Origin: Fratercula arctica | Lineage: Eukaryota > Chordata > Aves > Charadriiformes > Alcidae | Length of the DNA: 64,000 bases | NCBI GenBank assembly: GCA_947846985.1 | Contig: CANTUZ010000020.1 | Coordinates: 5,119,459 to 5,183,458, forward strand | Reading direction: 5' to 3' | In this document: positions 51,921 to 63,958 of the stretch, one piece after another | Layout: each line of letters begins with the position of its first letter | Numbering within the stretch: position 1 is the stretch's first letter | Position numbers and translations under genes: made by a program | The notes under the pieces: model-generated | The model's input: the letters and a program-made list of their open reading frames with translations, nothing else | Database searches by the model: none | Told to the model about the DNA's origin: nothing

Positions 51921-54900
51921 TCCCGTTTAAACACCTTTTATTTCCTCCTTTTCATAAAAATTTATAATAGCCTTCCTCTTACCCCGTATACAAAATATTT
52001 ACTCTACCGAATAAATAAAACATGAACATCTCGCAGACAGTACGTGATCTCCAAAGAAAAAACAGCATCCACGCATCCTTCCTTCCCTAAGCCGGAGATT
52101 CGCGAGCCTCACGTTACCAAGACATTCTCCCTACACCCCACCTCAGCACCCCCGGCGCTCGGAAGGGAAGGCGAGGCACAGCGTGCACCACCCAGGAGAA
52201 GACAGCACAAGTGCACCCGCTGCCTGACACGGGAACGCTGACGGTGACGCCGGCTTGTACCCATAGCGGTTAAGTCCCGCAGAAAAATCAGGTCCTAGAG
52301 AGGTTTCTATGTTCACACAAGTTGTACCAGTAACACCGTGTAAGGGATGCGCTTACCTTCACTAGAACACACCTTGTCCCTTGCTGCTCTACACGCGACA
52401 CACATGAAGCTGGTCCTGGCCACACGCCGGGTTGGCCAGAAAGGACCATCTTACAAGGAAAGGAGTTTCTCACCAGATGCCCTGGAAAATGCCTCTCCTG
52501 TCAGCCCCAGTGACAGCCTGAGCTAGGAAGAAAGGGGTTTGGTAACAACAGAGCACATGGATGGGGCCATTGCAGTGACAGCAAATGCAATGTCCCTTGC
52601 GGGTTTGGGGACGACAGCCCAGCTCAGGACCTACACAGCCAGCTCCTGGCCGGGGCCGGGATCATGTTGGCAGGAGGCTGCCAGCATGAAGGGTTATGAA
52701 GTGCTTTATGGATGGGGCAAGGCCACACCGAGGGGGACACTCCCACCCAAAGCTGGGGCAGAGCCAGTGTCCCACCCCAGTCCCTCACACTGCTGCAAAC
52801 CCCCGATTTCCCCCAAACCCCTCTTCCTCCTGCTCCCTCGCCTGATCTCAACTCATTCTCCTGCGAGACCCCTGCCTTGTCCTCCTTCCCCGTATGCAGA
52901 AGCCCTGTCCCCCGCCTGCCCACCACCCACCCAGGACCTGGCTGCACGTGGCGGTTTCCCACCCGCCTCCTCTCCCTCTGCCAACAGCCACGCTCCCAGG
53001 GCAAACGGCCCAAATCTGTTTGGGCTTGAACTCCCACGGGGGACAGGGTTAGCAAATACAGAGCTGGGTCTTGGCAAACAACTCCTTCCCGTACCCATCT
53101 GCCCACTCTGTCAGCAGCTGGCAGAGGGCCCAGCAGACTTCTCCTGGAGTAATAGGAGGGTAAGACGGAAAGGAGCAATTACTGAATTTGCTGGGTTTCA
53201 CTCCAGATGGAGAAATGGGAAGAAGAGTGCCAGGGGGAGGGGAGAAATCAAAGAGTCTCTTGGTGGATAACCAAGCAGCTCTTCTCATACGTGCTGAACT
53301 GGCTAAAACAAGAGCAGTGCAGCCAGAGGACAAGTGGATAAGGAGCCCCTGGTTCAGACTGGGTCGTGTCTCTCCAGCTGGAACGGAGAATAAGTTCTGC
53401 TATCAACCCGGCCACAGGTCAGGCCAAAGCAAGATGACGGGCGCCCGTCTGGGATGCAAAGAGCAAGAGCAGCTGGCTGCAAGTCACGAGTTCAGTCGCT
53501 CAGCGGTTTCTTTTCTGAGCATAAATGAAGTAAATGCAGGCACCTCCCCGGAAGCATATCCGAATTATGAGAAAACTAGACAAACCCAGCCTGCCGTCTC
53601 CTAGGACCAGTGAGATCAGAGCCGGCTCTCCACATGCAGATGCCAGACTTGCCGAGGAGACCTGGGTGCCAAGCCCGGGACCCAGCACAGTGAAGGGGGT
53701 AGGAGAACAGGGCACATCTGATCTGTCGGTGAAGGACAGGTCTGAGACCCGACCTGCACTGACTAATCCTAAGCCCTCCAGCTCCAGAACCTGCTGCACA
53801 TGCTCTGAGCCCAAACTGATTCATGTCCACCAGCTACAGCCAGGCTACAGCTGCACCGAAGCCACCTCAGCGGATGGAGGGCAGGTCACTCGGGGAATCT
53901 GGCAGGCTTAAGCCTTCTCCTCTTGAGGGACAGATACAAGTGATGGATCAAGAACTGCAGCGTCTCCCTCCTCCGTGTTCCAAACCGAAGGGTATTATAA
54001 AACAAGGCTGCCTCCCCTGCCAGCCCGTTGCTTTTTCAAGGATCACTTGGATGCCCGTAGTGAAGCATTTAAGGCCTTTATCATCAAATTCGTACACCTG
54101 AAGTTTAGTGTGGAAGTACTCCTTAGGCACTTAAACCAAATGGCTCAATTATCAAAAACATTTAGCATCCTAGCAGCCTCCATGTGTGAAGATTCCCATC
54201 ATTTTACATTAGAAAAAATAAAGGATACTTCAGCACTCAGGTAGGGACCCGTTTGAAAAATCTTGGGCCGGAGGTTACTGATCACTAGGAGCATTTATCC
54301 AAGAAACAGTCCACCTTTGGCAATAACATTTTGCCTCAAAGACTTCCTCCTGAAGCCTTAAGTGGACAGACCAGGGTAGGAAGTACAGACAAAAAACTGT
54401 TTCTGTAGGTGGTTAAGCAGCTGCCAAATCCATCCCCAAAACAGCTGCATTTCAGCACGCAAACCTTGTTGTGGGAAAGGGAGGCTGGTAGGCATATAAT
54501 TTGAGAAGAAATAAAATAAAAACAGTCACCCTTTACGGGAAAGAAATGTTTAAAAAACTTAGGAGAAGCCCCCTCAGGACCCGTCTGCAGACAGCAGGGG
54601 AGCAACCTGGCTTCCACGCCAAGGAATAGTCTGACAAGACCTTGCAAAAATAGCAACAGATTGCCCTTCAGCAGAGCCTCACCACTGCACCTCACTGCCC
54701 ACACACCTCCGCAGAAAATTCGTCACAAACACTTTGTTTAGACCAGCCAAAGTTAAGGACTGCTGAACTTCTGCGTACTCCCAGCCTGGCCTCCAAACAC
54801 CCAGTCCATGCTCTGCTCCGTGCACTGCAGGCAGCGTTTGGATCATTTCGAAGTTTTAAGTGCTGACTGTGGGCCAGGACCTTGACTCCTACTTGGTGTG

Positions 54901-56626
54901 TGGGTAGTTTTTGAGTGGTAGAAATCCGCCACCAGCAGAATTATTGCACCTGGATGGGGAATGGGACTGGCCAGAGGGACACACAGTGGCAGCCACTCTT
55001 CTGCCAGTGGAAGACGACTCACAGCTGGGAGCTAAACAACCCCAACAACGCAGGAGCATCTGGTGCCAGTGCTATGGGAGCAAGAGGGACTTTGCCTTTC
55101 TCTAACAGGTAACTGTTTACGCTGTGCCTCAGTAAGAACCTTGACTCCTGTCTGGAAATAAAATAAAATAAATTAAAAAAATCCCAAACAAGTGTGACAG
55201 TAAATATGTAATCTCGATCAGCAAATGAAAGGCACAAACAGCATCAAGAGTTTCTGTCCTTCTCCGCGTCTTGTCCAACACACCAAGAACTAGGTGGCTG
55301 CAGGCACATTTTGTCCTACCTCCCTCCCGTTCACAGTGCTGTTTCCAGCACACTCTGGGTGTGCTGGCCAGGTGGTAACTCGGCCACCACACTGGGCACT
55401 GGGATGCAGCGTGCTCTGCAAGGTGCGCTCCTGCCAGCCTGCAAGCACAGCCCCAAGCCTTTCTGTCTGGAAGGAAGAGCCTGGTCTAGAAGGCTGCTTT
55501 GTGCCCACATCTTTGAGGGAAAACAGACACAGCCAGTGACCAACTCCAGGTACCTACCGGAGCAGTGACTGCTGCTGAGTTCAACTAGCCATCAGTGGAT
55601 TCCTCCAGCTTCCTCGGGGATGGTACCCTTGTTCTCAGGTAGCCTTGCGGGAGAGCTCTCCCTGTTCTACTTCATTCTCATGGGACTGAAAACCCTCCAA
55701 GAGCAGATTTGCCTTGTGATAGGGCAGCATATTTTAGGGGCCAGGTGTGGAAGAGCCACAACAGTCTGGATCTGTTAGGGGAGAGAGCAGGCAGCAGTTC
55801 TGAGCACTGAGTGAGAGGTCAGAGTTACTGACAACTGTGTAAGAAAAGCTAAAAACAATCCTTTAAAAAAAAAAAAGTTAAGAAGTCCTTTCCATCTGAT
55901 GCAACTTGGTACATAGGTAAAAGATAAGTCACCTTTTGGAACTGGTCCTAATGAAACGTTACTTGTTTTTCCAAAACAAGACATAGTAACTTTTCTCCTA
56001 AATGGTTTCTCCCCAGTCAGAACAGAGGTGGGGAAGGACGGACGCGTGCGTGCACATATATGCACCCCCTTTGCTCCAAGGCCAAACCTTAGCCACCCAT
56101 CTTTTTTTTTTTTCCAAGGAAATCTCCTCCCAGTGTCCTATTTGCAGAAGTATTGCTCAAGAAGTTGAGTAAAACTACAACAAGCAGCGGAAGAGGATAC
56201 AGCTGTAACTGGAAAACAGGAGAGCCAATGATTTCTTCCTCCCCTCCCCATACCACTGCCTCTCCTGCTCAGTTTAGGTAGAATTACAGAGAAACATGAC
56301 CCGTTATTAAAGGAAAAGTCCATTTCCTTTCTCTCCCCTGTACAACCCCCTTTGGTGCTGGCTGTGCAGTGCTTTCTTTTGATAAAGGCACCTCTGGAAA
56401 GCACTTATGGCCCGAAGCACAATGCCCCGATGCCTCGTATTTACACCTGAGATTAGCCCTGCTGCATCTCTCCTGGCCCCAGCCCCACAACTAGCCCCCA
56501 GGGCTACAGCAACAGCATGGGGAGAGCAGGTGCCACACGAGGCCTCCCACAAGCGGCTGTGTGGACACACACACATCTCATTTTGCCACATGCAGGCACC
56601 CGCGCGCTGCCTTTGTGCCTTCCACG
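51921..56626 (-). other. SLC45A3: SLC45A3 3' UTR (inferred, about 4.7 kb)
   Basis: Below the SLC45A3 stop no coding exon is seen until a textbook minus-strand polyadenylation site: AATAAA at 51937-51942, followed by GTGTGTGTGTGTG on the minus strand at 51904-51917. The 55 nt either side look like UTR. The intervening large frames (for example 52539-53270 on the plus strand) are proline-rich, antisense and without similarity. An independent minus-strand transcript ending here cannot be excluded. Confidence 0.5.
51937..51942 (-). terminator. SLC45A3: Polyadenylation signal with GU-rich downstream element
   Basis: Minus-strand AATAAA is followed after about 20 nt by a GTGTGTGTGTGTG run, the canonical arrangement for a strong cleavage site. 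It lies directly at the edge of the CpG island at 51,520-51,900. Confidence 0.7.
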
Positions 56627-59600
56627 TCACACTGAATACTTCACCATGTCACTCTTATCAAAGACAACTTTGGTTGCAAAGTAAATGGCTACCAGGCCAA
56701 AGCCAGCAGCTGACACCATGTAGGCAGTCACCGACTGCGTAAACTGGACGATGGACCCCATGAAGAGGGAGGGGACAACCTGAGAGAGGAGGAAAGCACT
56801 GTCCAAAATAGCGAGGTCCAGGCAGATGCCTCGTCCGGGAGCCACAGAGTCCGGTTCTCCCACCATCATCATGAGCGAGACATCGCAGGAGGAGCTGACG
56901 CACAGAGCCGAGCCGGCGGCTGGAGGAGAGGAGGAGGAAGAGGAAGAAGAGAAGAGGCTCCCGGCATGTCCATTCTGGTAAGGCAGCTTCTGGCTGGAAA
57001 GGAGGCCTTTAGAGAAGGCTGATTTCTTATTCAGTCGAGCTGCGTCTTCCTCCTCTTTGCTCTTATATTTATGCAAAAATACCTAGGGGAAAGAAAGAAG
57101 GCACGTGAGGAATGAGAAGGTAGAGGTAGGGTGGAGCAAGCGAGGTGGGGGGCAGAGGGGCAAAGCCACTCTGCTTTGTGTGCGTTGGGTCAGGCTGTTA
57201 GAGGTGGGGAGCGCCTGCAGTGAGCCTGGCCCACGTGAGACGGTCTCCAGGAGCCAGCCTGGCTTTTCCCGACTGGCACGGGATTCAAAGCAACCCTGAC
57301 TCACCGGGGGAATCTGGCCAAACGGTGCCTTTGTTGTGCTGGAGCTCTGGAGCTCAGCAGGGTGCTGCAGCCCATAGCCAGCCCAGGCTTTGCACTTGGG
57401 GACATTTTGAGCTGAGCCCTGGGTTGTCACCTCCTCACTGGGTGCCCAGGGAAGCCGGGCACCAACTGCAGCTCACCCCATCCTGAAATCGGCCGACGCA
57501 CACTTGCAGGAGAGGAGTGAAGGGCTGCAGCCCACTTTGGACATATCAGAGCCAGCGCGCTCCAGCGCAAACAGAAGTGTTTATAAAGTCGAAACTCAAA
57601 ACCTTCCTGCAGAAGAGCCCAACAGGCAGATGAACAGTTCAGAGCCCTGGATGCATGGCCACTTCTTAATATCTGATACTTAAAAGTGACACCATGACAC
57701 CAGTGTAGATGACACAGTGCTGGGAACTCAGGAAAGAGCTCTTTTCTCAGCTCTGCAATGGACCATGCATGTGTGACCTCAACTGAGTTGCTTCATCTGC
57801 CTGACCTGAGCCTCCTCATTCAGGCTAGGAAAGGGAGGGGGAAGAAAAATCTTTTTCTTCTCACCCATTTTTTGCCTCGCTTTGTTCAAGCTGTGAGATC
57901 TCTGGGGCATGGCTCACTCCAGCAGTATTCACACAGAGCATTTGGATCAAAAAGCTCTCCACGTTAACGCCAACAACTAATGGGCAGTGATGTGCAGACA
58001 GCAAAAATGTTGCAGAGCTCCTGCTTTAAAACTCCAGGGCGTTTGCAATTATGCACGACCACTGGTCTGCATGGGGTAGAGCAGATAACGAAGGACACGT
58101 TAATTCATTATCCGCACGGTGAGATTGAACAAACAACGAAAATAAAAAGGAAAAAACAGCACCTGTTTGAGAGCAGAGAGCACTCTGCAGCCCGAGAGCA
58201 GAGAGCACTCTACCCAGCTGCAGGGCTCAGAGGGGCTTGCCTGAACTATCCTTCATTTTGGAGGAGGGACCTGGACGCACGGAGAGGGGAGACCCGCTGG
58301 TGCTGGAGTGCGGGCACTCCGGCTCGGTTGCAGGCCATCCCAAAGCTTTCAGCAGCCCTGGCACCCACCCAGCTACACCCAGCCCTGCCCTGGCGTATGT
58401 CAGCACCAGCCAGGCTCCCTTCGTGCCGCCCCGGGCCATGGCTGCAGATCTGTAGCACAAACACTTTCGGATTCAATCGGAGAAGAGAAACCAGATGAGA
58501 ACAACTTCACTAAATAGCAATCATCTTCCAAAAGCTTTACCGGGGCTCTGCTCAGCTGCTCGCTGTACCCTTCAGCTCCTCAATTCTGCCCAGGCTCATG
58601 AATTTACACTTAAATGCATCAATCCAGGACTGTCACTTATCTTATGTGGAGCTTAAAAATCCTGCCACATGCCTCCTATTGCCATCAGACTTCAAAGCAA
58701 CGCAAAACCCAGCACAGAAAGGGCATTGTGTGAGCCAAACCAGGACGTCCCCCACAGCTCCAGCCCTTCATATTTGACGCTGACATTCCCAGAAGCGTGC
58801 TCAGCTGCCCTGAAGGCCCGTGCCACATTTCTTGGTTTCTATACTGATCCAGGCTATTCAGAGATGCGAGTTCTGTCAAGTGTGTTTGAAGACCTAGTGC
58901 GGAGAATTAATTTCAGTCTAGAGAAAACGACTTACACACGTACTCACAGGAATGAGCTTAGTGAGAACCTGCGCTTTAAAACCAACCCTTGTAACACAGG
59001 AAACAACCACAGGAGCCACCAGTGCCTCCATCAGCAGCTTCATCTCCCTCTATAGTTGATGGGGAGTGGTGGGAATGAGGAACCCAACTCTCCCTAATCT
59101 CCTGCAAAGATGTGAGTGCCCACCATGCATCTCACCTCTGCCGAGCTTCCAGGCACTGTTAGGACACGCAGATCTTTTCCTCCTGTTCCAGACAAGGTTT
59201 AGTGGCCATGGGAAGATGAGGGGGCATGCAGGAGAATGGAGGGACTTACACAGCCTGCGCAAAGCAAGGAGCTCCAGCGCAGGTGGCCCTGCAGGCTTTC
59301 GCCAACGATCCCGCCCAGGGTGGAAGCAACAGCCACTTTGGATGCCCCTTCCGTTGATTCGCTTTGGGAGGAGTGTTTAAAGTTAAAAAAAAAGTGAAAA
59401 AAAAAAAAAGAGAGGGAAGAGAGGAAGCAGGAACGAGGGAAGGTGAAAAAAAATGATGACAGATTTCAACAGTAAGAAAAAAGAAGAGAAGAGAAATGGG
59501 GAAGATGGAGAATTTTCTGCAAAAGGCATTTTAGGGACTACTTCTTGTGGGGTCTCCCTGCAGCCTGCTGCAAAGTAGTTGGTAAAGGAAGGAGGAACTT

Positions 59601-62600
59601 TCAAGTTAGGGCAACAGAGAGACCAAACCCAGCTATACCCCACACCTCATTGTACTAAAAGTGTTTCCCCGTCAAGCCTTTGGCAAACATTTGGGCATGT
59701 GGCCTTCACATTCCCAGCCCGTGGAGTTTGGTTTTCATTCCGTTGATATTATGTCCATGGGAGATCCCAGCCAAACCAAAGCTTTTGCAGAGCAGAACAC
59801 TCCCTCGTGCCCCTATTTTGACAGGGTGCCTGGTGCAAATTGGGATGGGTTGGTCAGAAGTATTTGTTCAATGTGAACATCTGGATGCCTGTGGTAAAAA
59901 CTCCTACTTACTTCACTGCGTAGTGAACCGCCTGCCATTGGGATGAAAGAGCTGCTCTCAAACCACAAATTAATTTTGCATTTGCAGCACAAGAGAAACT
60001 CCTATTAATCCAGTGTGCAACTCAGGAACCTCCTAGGACTTCTCCACAAGGATAACATCTGTGGGACAGGATTACTAGCTTATGTATTGGTGTCAAAAGT
60101 TTCACAACGTTTATTCTTCTTGGAGCTAGGGGAATAGGAAGAACCTCAGTTTATGTACAAAAATCGGAAAGCAGGAGACTCTAAGAGCTGAAAATTCTTG
60201 AGGTTTTTAGCACCTCACATTGGCAGTGCTGTAGATGTGACTCGGTTGCAGAATGCACACAGGTATAACTAACCTGCATCAGTTCCCCTAAAAATATGCA
60301 GAACACAGAGGAACATAGGACATCCCTTTTGATACACCAATCCTAGCTGATTTCTCCCATCTTACCCACTCGCCACTTTTTAAAATTGCACAATGCTTGC
60401 TGTGAGCAGGGGATGCCTAAGGAAGGAGATGCTAAACTCTCTTATCTCCTCCATTTCAGGTGAGTCTTCAGAGAAGACACAGCCTGGAGACAGGAGGCAC
60501 ACGTGGAAAACCTTTGCACAGAGGCACATGTTTCTCTTCCATGGGCTGAACTGATTGTACCAGCTACAAGTGGCAAAAGAGGCTGGCCGAGCTCTCCTCA
60601 CAGCTAGCCAGCACACTGGCCTCTGGAGCAGATCCCTACCTGTTTTTCATGATGATAGAGTGATGCCAGGGTGTACGGCAGGATCTGGAGTGCAGAGAAG
60701 GTGAAGCCCGTCAGAGCAGCTGAGATGGTCACAACGATGACACTGTGGGAAAGGCACATGACGAAGGCAGCCACGGGGAAGAACACCACACTGGCCAGGT
60801 AGACCGCCCGCGTCCCAAACTGCTTCACCATCCGGTCCATGATTGTCGAAAAGAAAATGGATGTGACGCATTGCAGGAAGAGGCCCAAACTACCCATCCG
60901 GACACCTGCAGGTAAGCAGAGGTGGTGAGAGACACTGCCATGACTGCACCCAGGCTTCACACAGCCAAACGCCTTTGGGCCTCCATCTCTCTCCTTCAGT
61001 GCCCAACTCAGGACAGTCCATGCAGAGTGTGGCACAGCCGCAGATAGCCCCGGCAACCACATGGCTGGGTCAGGAAGCAGAACAGCATCACCTAACATAG
61101 CCCCTCTCTGCAGCTCCCACCCTCCACCAGCAGCGAGTACTTCCTACTGTGCTCCTGGGCACCCCGGTCTAACTAAAGGGGCAATGGGAGATAGGAATCC
61201 AAATGCCATTCTTGTCTTTGGAAGTCGTTGGCATTTTTCTACTCTTGATCCAGGATCTGTCACCTGCTCATGAACCAGGATCTGTTGTTATCTGATGCCA
61301 AAACCAGCAACAGAACAAAAGGAATTGTGCTTAAGCCAAGGTAAAGTACACAACATCCACTAAACGACTGCAGTATCCGGTAGCAATCCGGACCTTACCC
61401 TTTGCAAAGATCTATCAGATTTCAGGGAATTAAAACCATTAACTCTTTGAAGCAAGGATCATTACTCAACGCATGTTTCTACGACAGCTAGCACAATGGA
61501 GTCCTGACCTGCTGGAAGCTATACAGTGCAAGTGTTAAATAATTATTAAGCTCCCTCTAAGTTAAATAGACATTCAGCACAAAGAGGCAGTGTACTGCAG
61601 AGCTCACGGAAGCAGTGAGTGGAAAACTCAGAGGGAAAGATATACAGCTGGAGGAGGAGGGCCAGGAAGGTGCCTCCAAGAGTAAAATACTTATATTAGT
61701 GAGAGGAAAAGAAGGGCTGGGCAGCAAGTCAAGGCTCTGGCACAGCACAGCAGGCAAAACGGGACAGCAGGCAACAACAGTAAGCAGGTAACGTGTGGCA
61801 GTGAGCAGTATCCCGTGATGTGGACATGACAGCTACTGACTGCAGTGGTAGCACTACCAGAAAGCACTGGAGAGAGGGGTGAAAACTCGGGAAACCGCTC
61901 GAGGGCTCCCCAGATACAGATGCGAGATGAGAGTCTCACAGTAGCACGAAAGGAAGATGCAGCAAAGCCCACCTCATCGCTTCTGAGCACGTCCTGGCTT
62001 TCCAACCCCTGCCCTCCAAGAGACGTGGAGCACCATCACCCCTCAATAAAAAAGAGGGAATAGCAGTAAAAGGACCTGGCAGCAGCAACCACAGTCCGCA
62101 GACAGAGCCGGATACGTCCTGTTCGGCATGTAACCTGCCAGACCGTTCTGCCACGTAACAATTCAGCCCCAGGCCAGAGCTGCGCTGCCAGATCTAGTTC
62201 TGTGCTGGGTAGCTCAGAGGACAAAGAGGTGTTTCCCTATTTGGTCCACTGTGCAACGCTCTGGGGGCCATGGAGGAATGTTTTGTCCTGACTCACCTGT
62301 AGAAAGTCTAGTTTCCTGTAATGTTTTTTTTTGCATTAACTAGCAAAGCTGAGCCACTTCGTAGCTCCCACTAAACGCTCCTATCCTAGGGAATGGGTGC
62401 TGCAGCCTCAGAGCAGCTGGTTCACTTCTCACCTTCATCGTAGTGGCGTCTGGCATCCGTGCCTGGCTTGGCTCTGGGGACACCATGGTACAGTCCTTCC
62501 CCAACAAAGTCTGTGTAGAACAGCATGAAAGTCATGAGTGCCATCCAGCTGCAGAGCTCGGCCACGAACAGGCGCCGGATGACCTTGGGGATGCGGCAGT

Positions 62601-63703
62601 AGAGGCTGTGAAGCTGTGGCACCAACGTGCAGAGGTTTCTCAGGGCCTGCATCACATGCCTGGCCTGCAGGAGACAGGAGCTCCGGGAAAGCTGGCAAGA
62701 GCAGCAGGCAGGAGGTGAGGGCTTAGGAGGAGCATCCTTCAGTGCGGGGCCATCCAGGACATCTGCCTGGGTGGCTGCCTCCTCCGTCACAAAGAGCGTG
62801 GCCAGCACACAGCCGAGGAAAATGACGGCAAGGAGGCTGAAGAGGCAGGTCTCCTGCCCTCCCAGGTATGGGGCCAGAAAGCTGCCACCCCAGTCAATGG
62901 CTGGAAGCAGGTAGCCAATGCAGCCCCCCAAGCTGATCATGAAGGCGTACATGGAGAAGGCCTGGCGGCAGTTGTCTGGCTCCTGGAAGAGGTCTGAGAG
63001 CAAGGCTTCCAGCGGAGTGAAGCAGACCTGGCCGCAGAAATCCAGTAACCCGATGCCCAGGATGAGGAAGGCAATCTCCAGCGGGCGAGTGTTGAGGGCA
63101 AACAGGCTGGCCAGGCTGCTGGCATGTGGGATAACGAAGAGGCTCAGCAGGACTCCCAGGCAGAGCATCCAGATGAAAGGTCGCCTTCGGCCATAGCTGC
63201 TGTGCCAGTGGTCACTGGCGGATCCAATTAGCGGGACAAAAACCAAGCCAAGGACAGGTCCTATCCCTGGAAAAGAGAAAGAAGTGGTGTTAGGCGGCCA
63301 GATCTGTAGGACACTGGTCTGTATGCATTGTAAAAAAAGCCTGGGATGTTTCAAGAACTCAGTAAGCTCCACTGGGTCACAGCCCCCTTCTCCAAACACA
63401 AGGCTGCTCTTGATGTAACAGCAGCCTTGCCACCACCCTGCAGAGACAAGCCTCCATGCCCTTATTTGCCCCTGCCCTCCAGACTCGAAGGGGAAACAAG
63501 CACCTCAAAGATGAGAAAGAAACCTGCCTACCTAAAACCATGGTCATGAACTTCTCCTCCACGCCCACTTCCAGCAGCAGCGGGGGCACGTAGGTTATCC
63601 CTGCAGCCAGGCAGACCTCCAGGCCGAACGTCAGGGAGTTGACCAGCAGGAGCTGGGTCTTGCGGTTGTGGAAGAGCATGCTGACCCAGGCTCTCTGCGC
63701 CAT
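56627..63703 (-). CDS. SLC45A3: SLC45A3 (prostein), SLC45-family MFS transporter
   Basis: Coding exons, in transcript order, are 63703-63532, 63266-62433, 60905-60640 and 57082-56627. They total 1728 nt, giving 575 residues and TGA (human 553). All junctions are GT-AG and frames join cleanly. The product is a 12-helix membrane transporter of the SLC45 proton/sugar symporter family, prominent in prostate in human. Visible features are LLLVNSLTFGLEVCLAAGIT (helix 1), LGLVFVPLIGSASDHWHSSY and the family motif GRRRPFIW after helix 2. FAELCSWMALMTF-type and LTGFTFSALQILPYTLASLY segments follow. The last loop has a run of eight serines before helix 11. The ending FATKVVFDKSDMVKYSV closely matches human. 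The ATG start, MAQRAWVSMLFHNRKTQLLL, aligns with the human N-terminus. Neighbouring ELK4 on the same strand confirms the identity. Confidence 0.97.
57083..60639 (-). other. SLC45A3: SLC45A3 intron before the last coding exon
   Basis: A 3.6-kb intron. It holds a probable MIR fragment near 57705-57830, a short tandem duplication (GAGAGCAGAGAGCACTCT twice, 58168-58213), and A-rich simple sequence near 59381-59490. No exon is recognised. Confidence 0.7.
57705..57830 (+). repeat. Possible MIR-type SINE fragment in an SLC45A3 intron
   Basis: CTCAGCTCTGCAATGGACCA, GTGTGACCTCAACTGAGTTG and a CCTGAGCCTCCTCATTCAGG block follow the MIR order (CTCTGCCACT, GTGTGACCTTGGGCAAGT, CCTCAGTTTCCTCATCTG). The element is diverged. 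Confidence 0.5.
60906..62432 (-). other. SLC45A3: SLC45A3 intron 3
   Basis: A 1.5-kb intron with no recognisable exon. It contains an ancient repeat tail near 61440-61550. Confidence 0.75.
61440..61550 (+). repeat. Ancient CR1/L3-type repeat tail
   Basis: ACTCTTTGAAGCAAGGATCA, then ACAGCTAGCACAATGGAGTC, GAAGCTATACAGTGCAAG and AATAATTATTA follow the 3' tail common in reptile genomes (ACTCTTTGGGGCAGGGACT ... ACAGCACCTAGCACAATGGG ... AATAATAATA). The exact family is from memory. Confidence 0.5.
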
Positions 63704-63958
63704 GCTGCCCCGACACTCCTTACTGACAGAGAGCTGTGTCGCTCCGGCTGCAGCACTCCCAGGGATGCCCCAAAGGCAAGGTCTGGAGCTTCCCTTCCTG
63801 GTCTGCTGGACAGATGCTGCCTCCCATTTTTAGCAATGGTGAACGAAGGTCTTTTCCACTTCCTCTTCTTGCAAGATGTGGCCCCAGCAATGTCAAGGCT
63901 GGGCGTGGGTAGGCAGGGGTCCCACTCCAGGCTTCTCCTTCTGCTCACATGCTGTGGT
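63704..63958 (-). other. SLC45A3: SLC45A3 exon 2 leader (5' UTR) with start-stop uORF
   Basis: A strong acceptor, CTCTCTCTTCTCGCAG, sets the exon start at 63958, giving 255 nt of leader before the ATG at 63703. The leader contains ATG immediately followed by TGA at 63950-63945 and at least one longer upstream frame. The first, non-coding exon must lie beyond the right edge of the window. A weaker acceptor near 63731 is a less likely alternative. Confidence 0.6.

Noticed and set aside
52539..53270. 243-aa plus-strand frame antisense to the SLC45A3 3' UTR
   Set aside because: Pro-rich, no similarity or splice or promoter support, and overlapped by an equally long frame on the other strand.
63717..63732. 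Splice acceptor CTCTCTGTCAG just before the SLC45A3 ATG
   Set aside because: The acceptor at 63959-63960 has a longer pyrimidine tract; this one is kept only as an alternative.
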